The notes under the pieces are model-generated. The model searched no databases, was not told the origin of the DNA, and saw only the letters and a program-made list of their open reading frames with translations. Positions 1 through 12,429 of a stretch of DNA of 64,000 nucleotides are shown one piece after another (position 1 is the first letter of the stretch; each line of letters opens with the position of its first letter). The stretch lies in contig RMBW01000003.1 in assembly GCA_004009845.1 (NCBI GenBank), forward strand, positions 558,001 through 622,000, given 5' to 3'. This stretch comes from Davidsoniella eucalypti (lineage: Eukaryota; Ascomycota; Sordariomycetes; Microascales; Ceratocystidaceae). The translations under genes and the position numbers were made by a program.

Positions 1-345
1 ACGCAAAGTTCGCATCGCTCAGACCCGAAGCCCAAAATGGCACAAACGAAGCATCAAGAGCCTCAATGGCAGGATTGGACGGCTCTTTGGGTAGTTCGTG
101 ATACTCTATACATCTGTATAGCTGTATGTCTATTGGCTTCGTGTTTCCTCCGTCTCTGTTTCTTTTCTCCGGGATACTGTATACAATATGTATGGGCGTC
201 GGTGGATGGGCGTGGGTTGTTCCATGGGATTTGCAGAAGAATTCCTTCTAGAGCCTGCGACGGACTCCAGGTTGGGCCTGTATCTGGTCTTTGCTCCTAT
301 TTCCGTCTTGATTTTAGTACAGCTGGTATTATTTATCTCCCTTGA
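1..345 (+). other. Open frame running in from the left edge; possible gene fragment
   Basis: One frame is open from the first base to a stop at 343-345, with an internal ATG at 37 in a good context (AAAATGG). The first 40 residues are polar and rich in Gln, His and Lys, as in a real protein. After about residue 42 the sequence becomes Cys/Leu-rich and reads like translated non-coding DNA. The switch falls at a GTAGTT that could be a weak splice donor. This may be the last coding part of an exon that began before the window, or chance. I recognise no family. Confidence 0.2.
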
Positions 346-3300
346 AATATTATTATCCAAAATACAATCCTGTGCCGTGGGTGATTGTTCCAGACCGGCT
401 TCACCATTGTGCGGATTCATGCTTCATGCCTGCAACAATGCTAGTAATGCCAATAATGCTATAATGCTTGCGCCGCACAACTCTGATACAAACCCTAACA
501 AACCACCCACCATAACACACAATATGATATACAGTTATTTTCACATTCCTTTATTGTTGGCTTCTTCCAGACCCCCACAGAGTTCGTTTTACATTTCATC
601 AGAACAAAAACTGGATACCGTACAATAAAAATATGGTGCGGGGGGCCTGCAAAAGATATGGATTTGGGGCATGTAGTTGTAGCTGTAATGACGTTAACCC
701 TTACGAGTATCTTGCACCTTGGACTAAGCTCCGAGGTTTGGGAATCCGGGGCTCCGGTTGCTAATCGTCGGCAAGAAGAGAACCTCTCCATGCTATTATT
801 GGAAGCCTAGTATTGTTATCGTTCACAACTGCGTCATCGTTTCTAGCTGTGGCAACCTCGCATAATTCGCACATCGTCACTGCTTTCTCCAGAGCATCTA
901 GACGGTGGGACGAAGCGCATAAACTCTGGAGAAAGATCGCCCCCTCTGTGGGATATTAAAAGAAAACCGAGGAAGCGAGTAATGTCAACGACAAAGATCA
1001 AAAAAGAAGGCCGAGTTGCTTGCGAGTAAAACCAAGGCCTAGGGCGCAGTGTGTACGCACTGTTTATTTGTCGGCGCGGGTTTCGTAGTTGGCCGGTTGG
1101 CGCCCTCGTTTAGCGGCTTAGTGGACTACGTAGAAAACGACCGGTAAAATACAGCGGCTCAGGTGCTATAACATGTACTAGCTACACTAAACGTCATTAT
1201 TGGCGCGTGCCCGTGGACACTTGACCTTTTGACAAGCAGCTTCAGTGTGAACAACTGTAATTTCATGATGTATTTGTGTAGTAGGTCGCCACTATGAAGT
1301 CAGTCATTGTCAATTAGCCCCGGGAATGGATTGCACTAATTGTATTTTGTGCCACAGCGACTAATGCTACATATCAATCTATGTGCTTGTACTTGTACTT
1401 GCTACACAAGGCTTACGTCTTCTCACTCAGTATTGACGACTCACTTGCGTCTCATTCGCCCTCTCTAAAGTATTGAGCAGGCATTGCTCAGTCATAGCTC
1501 ATCAAACACTTATCACTTCAGCACTAAGACTTGCATCTTAGATTCCAACCTGTCCGCGTGACCAGTGGGGGTGGCCTCGTGATGGGCGGTGCCTTATCCT
1601 CTGTTTTACGTGGCCCTGTGCTTTGGCTTGACCTGGCCCAGTAGACGATCTACTATGACTACAGGTTGTTGTTATTATTGCTGCAGAAAAGTATTGGCAG
1701 GGAGGAAGCATGGGGGTCATATTTGCAGTAAAACTATATTTTGCAGACTTTTTATCATTGTCTAAATTCCGACATACTGGGCGGTATGAGGAAAAAAAAA
1801 ATAGATATAAATGGAGAAATAAAATGCCGGCTCTGTCTGGGGAATAAATGTGGGTATTTTATCTGGGGTATCTTTATTCTTAAATATTGTACGACAGGGG
1901 TGATGTCCTCGTGACCACTGTATTTTATTTTTAATTCCATCTTGTGCCTCTGACTCAAATAACTCTTTAGTTGAGAAAAGGAGAGAAATGCGCCAAGCCA
2001 GCCAACTGATATTCAAAAAAGCCAAGGAAAAAGCCAAGACTATCAATCAAATCCATGGTCTTTGGCCTTGTTATTTCCTTTCCTCTTTTCTCGCTTCGTC
2101 TTTCATCTGCACTTAACATTTGTGCCCTTTTCTGGGGTTCTTTTTTCCTCCGTCGTCTTTTTGTGATCGGGATGTCAATTCGCGTCCATAGTTCCAAAAT
2201 ACCAAGGCCTTGTTGGGCGTACAGAATTACAAAGAAGATAGTTGATGATCCGCTAAACAGTGAAGATATGATACCGCTGGCATCGGTTCCATTGTTAGAG
2301 TCTCGCTCTGGCTTTAAAAATAGACACTCAATGAAGACAATAATAACATCGAGGGATGCCCTGTTTGATGTCGATCTTCCTTATCTGTAAAGTATATCAT
2401 TTGTTATTGAACTTGCCGATGCTGTGTTGATATCTTATAACGGGGTAACATTGCCGAGAAAACCTGTACACTGAACTACTGAACTACTGAACTACTGAAC
2501 TACAGACAGAGCACAATACCAGAAACACTATCGGTATCAAGATGTGAATAGAAGACAGAGTACACCAAAATAAACACTCCAGAAACTGACTGCGACGTTG
2601 ATCACCTGGGGGGTGGGCCTGTCAAATGTTCCTTTCCCCGCAACATCTTAAGCAATACCCACGAAATCCTTTGCTGCTACAGTGCCAGCGGCAATGCTAC
2701 GTCTTCTTTTTGTTTCTATGGATAACTAGTACTATGGTAGCAGTTGTTATGTACTGAACATCCAATCGATGCAGCTGGAATACACCGGAAAGCTCTCGAA
2801 CAAGCGACGATATCGCTTCTTGGAAAGTGACTGCATGCGCTCGCTTGGCCTATCAGAGATTCGATATTTGCCTGCAAGGACCACTAGAAACACACTAGGA
2901 AAACAGCCCTCCTTTGCTACGCTGTGTCGTTTGCTGTATCACGATCAGGCTTCTCTGTCGCCCCGGCCGGGCCTGAGTTAGCCTTGAAGTTAGTCTAGTT
3001 GGGTTGGAGAGACACACACATGTTGGCAAAACCAAGCAGAACCAGGCAAAAACTGCCACAAAGCTAGATCTACTCCTGTCCGCCTTCAGACGATATTTCT
3101 GCACAAGCCACGGCCGTTCTCGGAAATGCTTATACATACATGTTCCTATCATAGAGCGCAAAACGGACTGGAAGAGACCCGAGTCTCAGACAACAGGAAA
3201 ATCCGAGAGAGCGAGAAAACGAGGAGGATAGATAGAGCTATGGATAAAGGCGACAAGCTATTCCCAAGCTATTCCCAAGCCAGCCAAAGAGCTCGCTCCT

Positions 3301-4900
3301 TCTCCCTTCCCACGACAATCCCCAACTCCCGATAGGGGAGCTCATAGTCTGCGGCTTCTACTAGTTGTCGATATATCTGCACTTATTTTGTCTCAGGGAG
3401 CTTGTTATTGTGCCGCTTGGCTCTACCTTTTTTTCTCGTGTCGTGCTCCATGCTGTGTCTCATCCTTTGCGCCGCATCAAGCGGAACTGCCTTTGCTTTC
3501 TCACGATCATAGTAGCGGAGGGGAGAAGGTTTCGCTAAAGGAGGCTCTTAGAAACTGCACACAGACTTAGACTTTGCACATTTGCATGTTTGTATGGTTG
3601 GCAACGACAAGGAACCAGATCCCAAGACAGAGCGATATGGTGGATATCAGGCTTTTGTTTCCCGTGCTGTCTCGTCGTCGGCTTATCTGCGTCGATCGGA
3701 TTTCCCTACAATGTAGATAATACAATATTTAGATAATATAATATTTAGATTATATATGTAAGCAGATATGTCTGATATGTATGCACCGCCGTTTCCGTGC
3801 GTTCCAGCTTTCGATCGGCCCAGCCCAACTTGGATGCACTGCAAATCTTGAAAGTCGAACCTCAGTACCGTTGTCTGCCTGGATGCCTGGTTGGACAGCA
3901 AGCAACTACTCGATCTAGATTCCGCAATCTATCACACAATACACAAAATACACAAAAATGGTGTGCTGACTCTTTCATTTTTTCTCCTTCTCCGCAATCG
4001 CAGCACACAACACAACAGATCATTTGAATTTTCTTCTCCCTTTCTCCTCAGCCTTCAATCTTTATCGCCACTTCAGCATTTTTTCTTACTTTTTCCCCCC
4101 TTCAATCAACTCGTCTCATCCTGAACGTGTCGCCTCCCGCTGTCGTCTAGTTTGAAATAAGAAGCAAAAACATCAGTGAGTTGGTTCGCTGGCTATAGTT
4201 TTCTCTTTTTTATTTTTTACCGCTCCCCCGAACATGTCGTTTGATATCGTAGTTCTCTATAGTAGTTCTCGAATTCTCAAACAGTGACGGCGTTTGGCCT
4301 GGCTCCAGAAATAGTTGTACACTCAACTAAGATCTCCCCAGAAACTTTCTCCAGGAATCTGAAAATGACCATCCATGTCTACCTAAACTGTTTCCCCAGG
4401 TTCCAAGTCCATGCTAGCCTAATATTTTCGTCTCTAAGTGTTCCGTCCCCGTACTGATACATAATAGATTTGAATTCAATTTTTTCTTCTAAAATACCGC
4501 TTCTATTACTGGCACCGCATGATCTGATCAGTCTCATCCCGACCGCGCGTATATATTTACCTCGAACCTCTACCCCAAATTCTCTGTCAACGTTTTCTAC
4601 CTGAATATATGTATTTTCATATTTGGAGATCTTCTATCACGTTTTCTTCTAATTCTTCTTCTTCTCTCTGTCTTACGAAAGCCCAGAACTTGGCAATTTG
4701 ATGAATCACATTTTTTTTCTATGCCTTTAGCTGGCTATTGGCTTAGATTCGTGAATTCATCTTTATCAACCTCATGATCATATTCCTAAACACACACAAT
4801 CGAATACACTTCACCGTCGACTGCTAGCTACAACTACATTATACTCTTTCCTTCCCATTCAAGATCTTCATGCCATCCTATACTCCCCTGGAATTGGCCT
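346..4900. other. Non-coding stretch, no gene recognised
   Basis: No open frame here resembles a known protein or shows coding-like composition. Visible structure is a tandem repeat at 2471-2502, an AT-rich TAGATAATATAAT-type tract near 3715-3760, and a pyrimidine-rich stretch at about 3970-4140. The last looks like a fungal 5' leader on the + strand and ends near a GTGAGT (about 4175), but no coding exon follows it. Confidence 0.5.
2471..2502. repeat. Tandem repeat, 8-bp unit CTGAACTA x4
   Basis: Four perfect head-to-tail copies of CTGAACTA lie in otherwise unremarkable non-coding DNA. This is a minisatellite-like array with no sign of function. Confidence 0.95.
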
Positions 4901-7900
4901 GAAAGCTCATGCGCTTGCTGTGCTGTTTCAAGTTGTTCAATATTATATCAGTACACGACAATCCATAGATCACACACCCACCGTTTATTTTCCTTCCCAA
5001 TCCCCTTTTTACTTCCTTTCCCTTTGTGCCAACTCACATACATCTCTTTGCATAGAACATCTACAGATACCATATAGTCTTACACTCTTGGTCGCAGCTC
5101 CCATGCGCCAGATAAAGACGGAGTCACCTGGCTTGGCTGCAACGCTGCAATTAGAAGCGCTGCAGTTGCACAGTAAGCCACCATGAATTGATACTGACAC
5201 TAACCGCTTTTTGCTGCCCATATCTAATTTCTCACGATACAATGTGACTGGGACAGAAACTTATCCCTCCATTGCCCCCCTCTACTTCTCAACAAAGCCC
5301 GATTGTCCCACCGCCATTTTGCACTTACACCCATCCATTCCATTCACCCTTCTGTCCATATCTCTTCTTTTCCCCAGCACCTCACGATCTATCATGCACA
5401 CATACAGGGAAAAACCTAACACTCAGCAACCAAGCTATCTGGCTGTTTATTGGAGAGTATCAGTAGTCTAACACGCTCGTTCTCACGCTATCTTCCCATC
5501 ACACCCTCTTCTAATGTCTCACCTTTTAGTATTCTTGGCTCGCTCTTTGTTTTCTTTCCTCCACACCACCCTTTTCTACCCTCTTCTATTGATACATATA
5601 AGCACATACATTCTTGGGCTTTGTAGAGATATGCTGTAGTCAAGGGAGCCAAAGCTGGGGCCTAGTCCAGCCAGCTCGCTAGTGAGCCGACTGACCAACC
5701 AGCTAACAACTCTTTATCTACCAGACCAATCGTGTCTTCTCCAACTTGTTCCGTCTTCGTAAGTGATACTAGCAGTTAATCATTGACCACGCCGTTTCAC
5801 GGTGGTTTAGGCCTTCACGAACAAACAAGCTGGTACCGACCTCCTCATATTTCCCTTTCTCATTGTTATTCCTTCCTTCCTTTCTCTTTCTCTTGCTATT
5901 TTTCTACCCTCCTATCTTCTCTTATATTGCCGCAGTCAGTATACCCCCCTCCCCCCTTGAGCCAAGCCTAGTGAGAACTATGCCAATGCATCATCGTCTA
6001 CGTAAATAATAAAGCAAGCTGGCGTGGACCAAAGTTTCACCCGCTTCATTGGTATATACGCGAATACCTTCCAAAGTAGATCTACCTTATAACTTATTTA
6101 TATATAGTTGCATGTCTTTCTACTTGCAACTTGATTTGTTCTGGTTATCAAAAACAATACAGCTACGGTGCTAAATATGAGCGTATGCTTGGTTATGGCA
6201 TTATCTCACCGTTCCCCGTTTTCAGAACCTTTCAAGTTCAACTATCGTGAGATTCTTTTTCCCATTTTCTTGTTTTCATATATTATTGACAGAAAAGAGC
6301 CTCGCAGGCGGACCATGCTCAACTAAAATTTCATTATCCGTTTTAGGCACTTGTAAGCAAGGGCAAAGAAGATACATATTAGACGGGGGCGTATGTGTTA
6401 TAATTTTTCTTTATTGACTAGGCTGTTAGATTTCCTTGCTGTGCTTCGCTTTGTTGGACTGAGCTTACGGGTATTGCTTTGCATAAGCAGACAAAGAGAA
6501 AAAAATCCTGATGGCAAGTAACAGACACACAAAAAGGATTATAGGATCGTGAAATTGTGGTATTGGAAGAGACACTTGCAGACCGCTTTAGTCCAACCTC
6601 TGTACACTTTCTTGGCTTGTACATGTAAGTTCCGAGAATTTTTCCTTCTCTACCCAATCTAAAGCAACAGAGATAACCAAAGGGAAAAGATAGTTGTAAG
6701 CACAAGGGAATATCACACAAGAAAGCGGCAGAGAGAGAAGAGGCTTGGGTCTCGACTCATGATAAAATGGAGAGGGGTTGTTCGGCGCATGAGATAAAGC
6801 AACACAAGAAGAACAAGAAAAATACAAGAAAGAACAGGAAGAAAACGAACAAATGTCTGATGCGTGCATAAACGATGGTGCCATGGCCGTTCGCATGACC
6901 TGATGCAGGCGTAAGACGCCAGCAAGGACAAATATAACGGTTTATCGAAGCCAGGCCTTGTTAGATAGGCGATCCAATGATAATCTCGCCACCATAATAG
7001 ACATAGTTGTGGAAAGCATTTTTTTAATAGTATTAGTTCCATGGTTATTACACCATAGAAAAAAGACAAGCTGGCAAAGTCGTGATAACTTTCCTATGTT
7101 TACGATACTATTGGTTCAAGCGCGCCTTGGTTGATCAGCAAGAGGCTCAAGTTGTCAAATTATAAAGATAATGCATATATTTTCTTTCTTTCTTTTTTTC
7201 TTCTGTCTTCTCCCTCATTTTCTGTACACTCCGAGAGAATGAGAAAAGATGGTCAAGTTAGAAAAGGGAGGGCATATCTTGTGCATTGTTCTGTTTTATG
7301 AACATGAGAAGACAGAGGCTCTTTTGATGCTGTATTTTAAGCATCAAAAAGTTTGGTTCCGTGCATACGTCTGTCTGCATTTATAATAAAATAAAAATAT
7401 ATAAACCGTATTCAGGGAATTTTTTGTCTCCTAAGGGGGCTTGGTGTAACCTTGGATCTCTATAAAGCGAAGCTTTTCATGAGTACATACATATATATCT
7501 TAATTGTGGACTCTATATTGACTAATTGACTTTCGTTATTCGTCTAGGTGGGGTCGGTCAAAGTGCATTTACAGATATAATAGCATAACGGGTTGATAAG
7601 CGAAGCGCGTACATGAGATAGCATCAAGTTTATAGTTTAGAAAGAGATAGAAGCTTCTGGCATATGGACAAGGTACCATTAGGGTGTCTGTGGGCTTCCA
7701 TTTGTTTGAATCTGTTGTTTTTGATGTCCAAGTTAGGAGGAGTCTTAGAGTAGGCTACGTATTATACCTTTTTTTTTCTCTCGTAATTTCTAGTCTGGGG
7801 CAAAGCGAAGTCGCTGTTACAATTACTGCGCAGTAAAATCGTGGCACAGTTATTAAGCTGCGTACATTACATTACAGGAACATTTAGCACAGTCTTCGGG

Positions 7901-10700
7901 GGAGCAATAAGACAATGGGATGAGAACTAGATAAGGAGTAAGCCAGACAAAGAGAGAAAGAGAAAATTGAGGAGGAAACAAAAGCCGTGGTTGGATAAAG
8001 GTGGCATTGAAGAATGAGAACTTAAGCGGAACAATCGCTCAAAGTGTAGGTAAGCCAGCCAGTTTAACAAAATGTTGGGCTGTGAAGAGTTGACAAAACA
8101 CAGATTGCGTTGACGAATACAAAGGTCACGATAACAGAGCGAATAAGAATACAATTAAATAGGGAAGGAAGGAGATACCATACGGAGGAATGGAGAACTA
8201 TGAAAACATGACAAATCTAAGATCAGGGTGTTTCGGAAACTACTTATCATTCGACCTCCAAACTATCGTGACTTTTTGGTGATTGGCTGTCTTGCATCAG
8301 CTGCATTGTCCATTGCTTAAGACTAAACGAAAAATCAAAACACACACACCCTTCGTTGTTCTCCTATCTAACCACAAGACAAATTTCATTAGCAGAGGGA
8401 TTCACGTACTAACATGTTCAATTACTCCCAGGTGATAAGCAGAAATGCAACTTGACCAAAATAAATACCTTTGTCTTTGTTTTTTTTTTCAATGCTGGTT
8501 TTGTGGGATTCCCACCTGCATACTGCATGCATGTGCGGCACGTTCTTTATTTGGTTTTATAACTGTATTAGTGAAGTATTGCCTAAACAAGCACGTTATC
8601 AGTACGACGGACTTTCGTACAAGTTGTTGCAGAAACAAATACATAAACAAAAGAGAAAGAAGGAACAACAAAGCTGGTGCATGTGGAAATATATGAGAGG
8701 GTGGTAGATAAAAGAAGAAAAAGACTCTGGAATTGGTAAATAGCGCAATATTACAGATTCTTATATTGGTATATTTTATTGATGGAATTATCGTGAGATT
8801 TAGCTGTGTTGCAATCTTTGGAGGAGGCCGAAGTATGAATATTTTGTTCCCTATCCCTGTATAACTGAGCACTGATCGTTGAAAACCAAGCACATTGCCC
8901 GCTGAACAGGAGAAACGCCAAGGCGTTTGTTGCTTGTTTGGCTAGTATCACAAATCATCGTTCCCTGTTTAAAAAATATCAATGATATTTAAGAGTGATA
9001 AAAATGAAGACAAAAACAACAAAAAAAAAAGACACAGCCTAGCCCAACCCCACGCTTTGCAAATGAGATTTACCGTTGCTTGGTTTTACTTTTAAGTCAA
9101 TCAAAGAGCATTTTAGCAAAGCATGCTGTGCGCCCTGCTTTCCTTTCTTTTTTTTCTTCGATATCTAGTGTCTCCTCCTAGCTGATCCTCGATAGTAGGA
9201 CGCGCCGATAGAAAGATAGGCTTTGATCCAATATTATCGTACTTCTTTATCATATAATCTTTTAGTTAGATTCACGGAGAGTTCCAGCCCAATCCAGACA
9301 CAACGTGCCGTGTAATCCTTACTCCTTTGAGTTTTTTAGGTTGGCTCTGCGTTTATTCTACTTTTTCATTATTCCCTTCTAGATCACCTATCTATTACCA
9401 GGTTAGGTCTAAACCAAAGTTTGAAAAGTCAAGACCAGACCGAATGAAAAAGGTGCGCGTGACCATTCAAGGTTTTCACATTTTGTGATTAAGATATAAA
9501 ATATATTAAAAAAGGTCTGTGATTGCTGAAGAACATAAGTAGAAGCCACACGCCCCCCCTCCATTTCCCCTTGCTTGTTGGATTTATGAGTACGACGTTG
9601 TATTTTTATCTTTCAATATAGCCATTTTTACTCTGCTCGGCAAAAAAATAAATTAGAAAGAAACACCAAAATATTCCGGCAAACTATCGTGACATAGATA
9701 AGCCCTGATTTTACCAAAATTTTATGTTGTATTTTCCATTTCGAAAAGCCGAAAGCCATACGAGAAAACATGAGTAATAGAGATTTAATACACCAGTGAG
9801 ATACCAAAGCCCGTCCACCCACACCCTTTCTTGTTCTTTTTACTTTTGTTATCTGGACCCCGTTGGCTTTTTTCTTTTACTATAGAGTCACGATAATAGT
9901 CAACTATAACTAGAGGAAATCGTACAGCTTATGCCTTAGCCTGTTTTCTAACCTAAGCTGTCCTATCTCTGTAATTTTTTTTTAAACATGTGAATTTGGT
10001 GTTGCTTACTAGTGAAAATTTCGACTTTTGTAAGCTGGGATTTCCGGTTTTGGCTGGGTCTCTCTGGTTTTTTTTTTTCTTACTGGGTGGTTTTTCCTCG
10101 CTGCAAAAATTTCGCTGCCAGGTTCTCCCACGTTTTTTTCTGCTTTTTCGTCCTCGACAACTCCTCGTTCTTTCTTCTTATTCACGATACTAATCAAAGA
10201 CAAAAATTGCACGTGAAAATAAAAATTAAATTAATAATATTACTAAGTCAAAATGAGACTCACACTTGATAACATATATAAAAAAAAGTATCACCAATTG
10301 TTTGAATATGTCGTTGAGATACTTGCGCAAAGAGGATGTAGATGCACCACAAAAATAAAAGTCAAATGTTATCTCCCCATGCAACTAAACTGATGCCTTT
10401 TGTCTCCATTGGCGCTGCCCTTCTTGTTCTCGATTTGATTCTTTTGTTCAAGTTGCAGCCCAAGATAACCTCAAAGGCCTTTTCTGTGCCACCTTGGTCA
10501 GAAATATAGGGTACGAGCTAACCAGAACCCTAAGAATATTGGGCCAATCAGAAAAACATAACAACCCTTGACCCTGGTTTCTTCACAAATATAACCTCAA
10601 TAAGCAGTGATATCGATACAGCAGCTAGGAAAGGCCTTTCAAACAACATTTACGCCATAACCAGAACTCATGCAGGCGGCCAAAGAAGTTTTTATTTATA
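4901..10700. other. Non-coding stretch with repeated TCACGATA/TATCGTGA sites
   Basis: No gene is recognised. Between 4.96 and 5.97 kb the + strand is strongly pyrimidine-rich, like promoter or leader DNA of a + strand gene. Around 6.64-6.86 and 7.92-7.99 kb the bias flips to purine. No coding region lies between them. The distinctive content is eight copies of TCACGATA or its complement (listed separately). Confidence 0.5.
5232..10189. repeat. Cluster of eight TCACGATA/TATCGTGA 8-mers
   Basis: Exact copies read as TATCGTGA on the + strand at 6243-6250, 8264-8271, 8789-8796 and 9685-9692. Copies on the - strand are at 5232-5239, 8126-8133, 9888-9895 and 10182-10189. Two copies share the 14-mer CAAACTATCGTGAC (8259-8272 and 9680-9693). 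Two others share TATCGTGAGATT (6243 and 8789). By chance about 0.15 copies would be expected in 5 kb. I found five more in the remaining 59 kb (28743, 40672, 43440, 50096, 62063). The role is unknown; a protein-binding site is one possibility. Confidence 0.7.
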
Positions 10701-11780
10701 TGATGACATATAAAGTGTAGCATGATGCAGATTAGATACTCTCGTAGTAACAAAGGCAAATTAAACTCACTAGAAAAGGACCTCCGGAAAGCACTCCTAA
10801 TCGCTCTTCATATCAATCAGACAGAATCATCTACGCTGGTCCACATGCTAGCAAAACATGCCCGTAGTAGAGCTTCGCTTGCATGCTTGATAATCGATAG
10901 ACAAGAGAGAGACTAAATCGGAGTCATGGCGAAGGTCCAAGAAAATGTGCCGTCACATGACTACATAGATGATATTCATGGATCGAGGTACCCTAATGAA
11001 TGGACTAGCTTGGGCTAGATGACCGAGCAAAGTAGTGTAACCATCTTGGAAGGCAACCTCTACCCCATTGGTGCTGAGATCCGCGCTGGAGGAAATGGAC
11101 TCGGATGCCTCACCCGCAGCTGTTAGATAAGAGTGGAAAGGTAAGAAAATCTGGTTCTACCTGGACAGTAGAGTTTCTGTAAGCCACTTGAATAAGACAC
11201 CTAATAAGATAGTATCTACTTAAAAGGAAGCTGCCAAAGTAAGCATCTAGAAAGACAACTTTGTACTGTATGTGGGCTCTGAGCTATGGAGGAAGCACTA
11301 GAGATTAAGCAGCTGATGTACTTGTAAAAGCGGCAGTCGTATAATTTATACTTGTCAGTAATCAGAGCAAACGGATGGCTGGCATGAAGAGATATCGATA
11401 TAACAGTGACTTAAAGGATAGACGCCCATTATGAAAATATTCAAGGTTGGACACTAGACTTTCCCTCTCCGGCCAAGACAGCCACGTGTAGAGGATTACG
11501 ATATATATAAGGATATGTTTCTATGGAGCTCGTCGAATATGAATACTTCAAGGTTTGATTTGATTATATTTAACGTCTACCTAAACAACTGAGATCATAC
11601 GACGTCGGACATATGTTTAAACTTCTCCTCTCAACAACGACACCGTTCCCATAGCCCGAAGAACTAGTGGTCCATACCTCCACTTTTAGCAACAAAAACA
11701 AATACAAAAAAAAAAGCAAAACAGTGAAAAGACAGACCCACAAAACCAATTCCCTAAGTGGAGCTACCATCCCCACTATT
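10701..11780. other. Purine-rich non-coding stretch, possibly decayed element DNA
   Basis: The frames carry many stops but the composition looks more coding-like than the AT-rich DNA to the left, which could mean old, mutated element sequence. I could not match any part of it to a named family. Confidence 0.3.
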
Positions 11781-12245
11781 CAGTGAGCCTCCAAAAGGCT
11801 GGCGATCGTTGGCCATAAGAAAGAAAAAAAATTGGCGTAATCGAGTCGGGTGCTATGGATGAAGCAACAGCAACAAGATTCCCGCGCCGCGGGATCGGGC
11901 ATCCGGAACCTTCAAAAGGCTGCCCGCCGTGTGTGAGTGTGGCTCCCTGAGGTGAGTGGATAGACTCGGGAGACCAACGATCGAAAAGGTGCGGGGTCGG
12001 TCGCTGGTGAGAACGTCCCTCGAGAGGGGAAATCGGGCTCAAGGCCTCACGAAACAGTGCTTCAAGGACGACAAGTGTCGAGAAAGAAAACGAGAATGGA
12101 CAGCAGCATTGGGGATATGTGCTGGTCGCTCTTGAAAATCCACGACGAAGGGGAAAGATTCGTCTTTGGACGGAGGGGGAGGTACTCGAACTCAAAGGTA
12201 CCCCCCCGAGGGTTGTAGGAGGGAAGGTTGCCTGTAGTTAGGAAG
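11781..12245. other. GC-rich block upstream of the tRNA
   Basis: This roughly 460 bp block is clearly richer in G and C than its surroundings. A frame on the - strand is open at 11776-12195 (139 codons), but its product is a Ser/Pro/Arg-rich sequence with no recognisable domain and is probably not a gene. The block ends just before the tRNA and may belong to the same degraded element region. Confidence 0.35.
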
Positions 12246-12293
12246 AGTATAAATACAACAATAACAACTTTAACAACATCCACAAGATCATCA

Positions 12294-12365
12294 GGCCCTA
12301 TGGCGCAACGGTAGCGCGTTTGACTCCAGATCAAAAGGTTATCCGTTCAAATCGGGTTGGGGTCA
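12294..12365 (+). tRNA. tRNA-Trp (anticodon CCA), intronless
   Basis: A full cloverleaf can be drawn. The 7-bp acceptor stem pairs GGCCCTA with TGGGGTC (two G-T pairs) and is followed by discriminator A at 12365. The D arm is GCGC/GCGC. The anticodon stem TTTGA/TCAAA encloses loop CTCCAGA, giving anticodon CCA at 34-36. The T arm ATCCG/CGGGT carries loop TTCAAAT. Both internal promoter boxes look intact, and a T6 pol III terminator follows at 12409-12414. No intron is present in the anticodon loop, whereas yeast tRNA-Trp has one. No CCA is encoded. The remnant of a retroelement starts within about 100 bp downstream. Confidence 0.92.
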
Positions 12366-12408
12366 GCATCATCATGAAATATATTATATATATATATATG
12401 GGAATATC

Positions 12409-12414
12409 TTTTTT
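12409..12414 (+). terminator. Pol III T-run terminator for tRNA-Trp
   Basis: Six consecutive T residues lie 44 bp after the tRNA discriminator base, the first T run of four or more downstream of it. Confidence 0.6.
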
Positions 12415-12429
12415 GGTCTGGAACGGAGA

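Noticed and set aside
12294..12365. tRNA-derived SINE
   Set aside because: All four stems pair and the anticodon loop is normal, which is not typical of a decayed SINE head. The DNA that follows is LINE-derived rather than a short SINE body.
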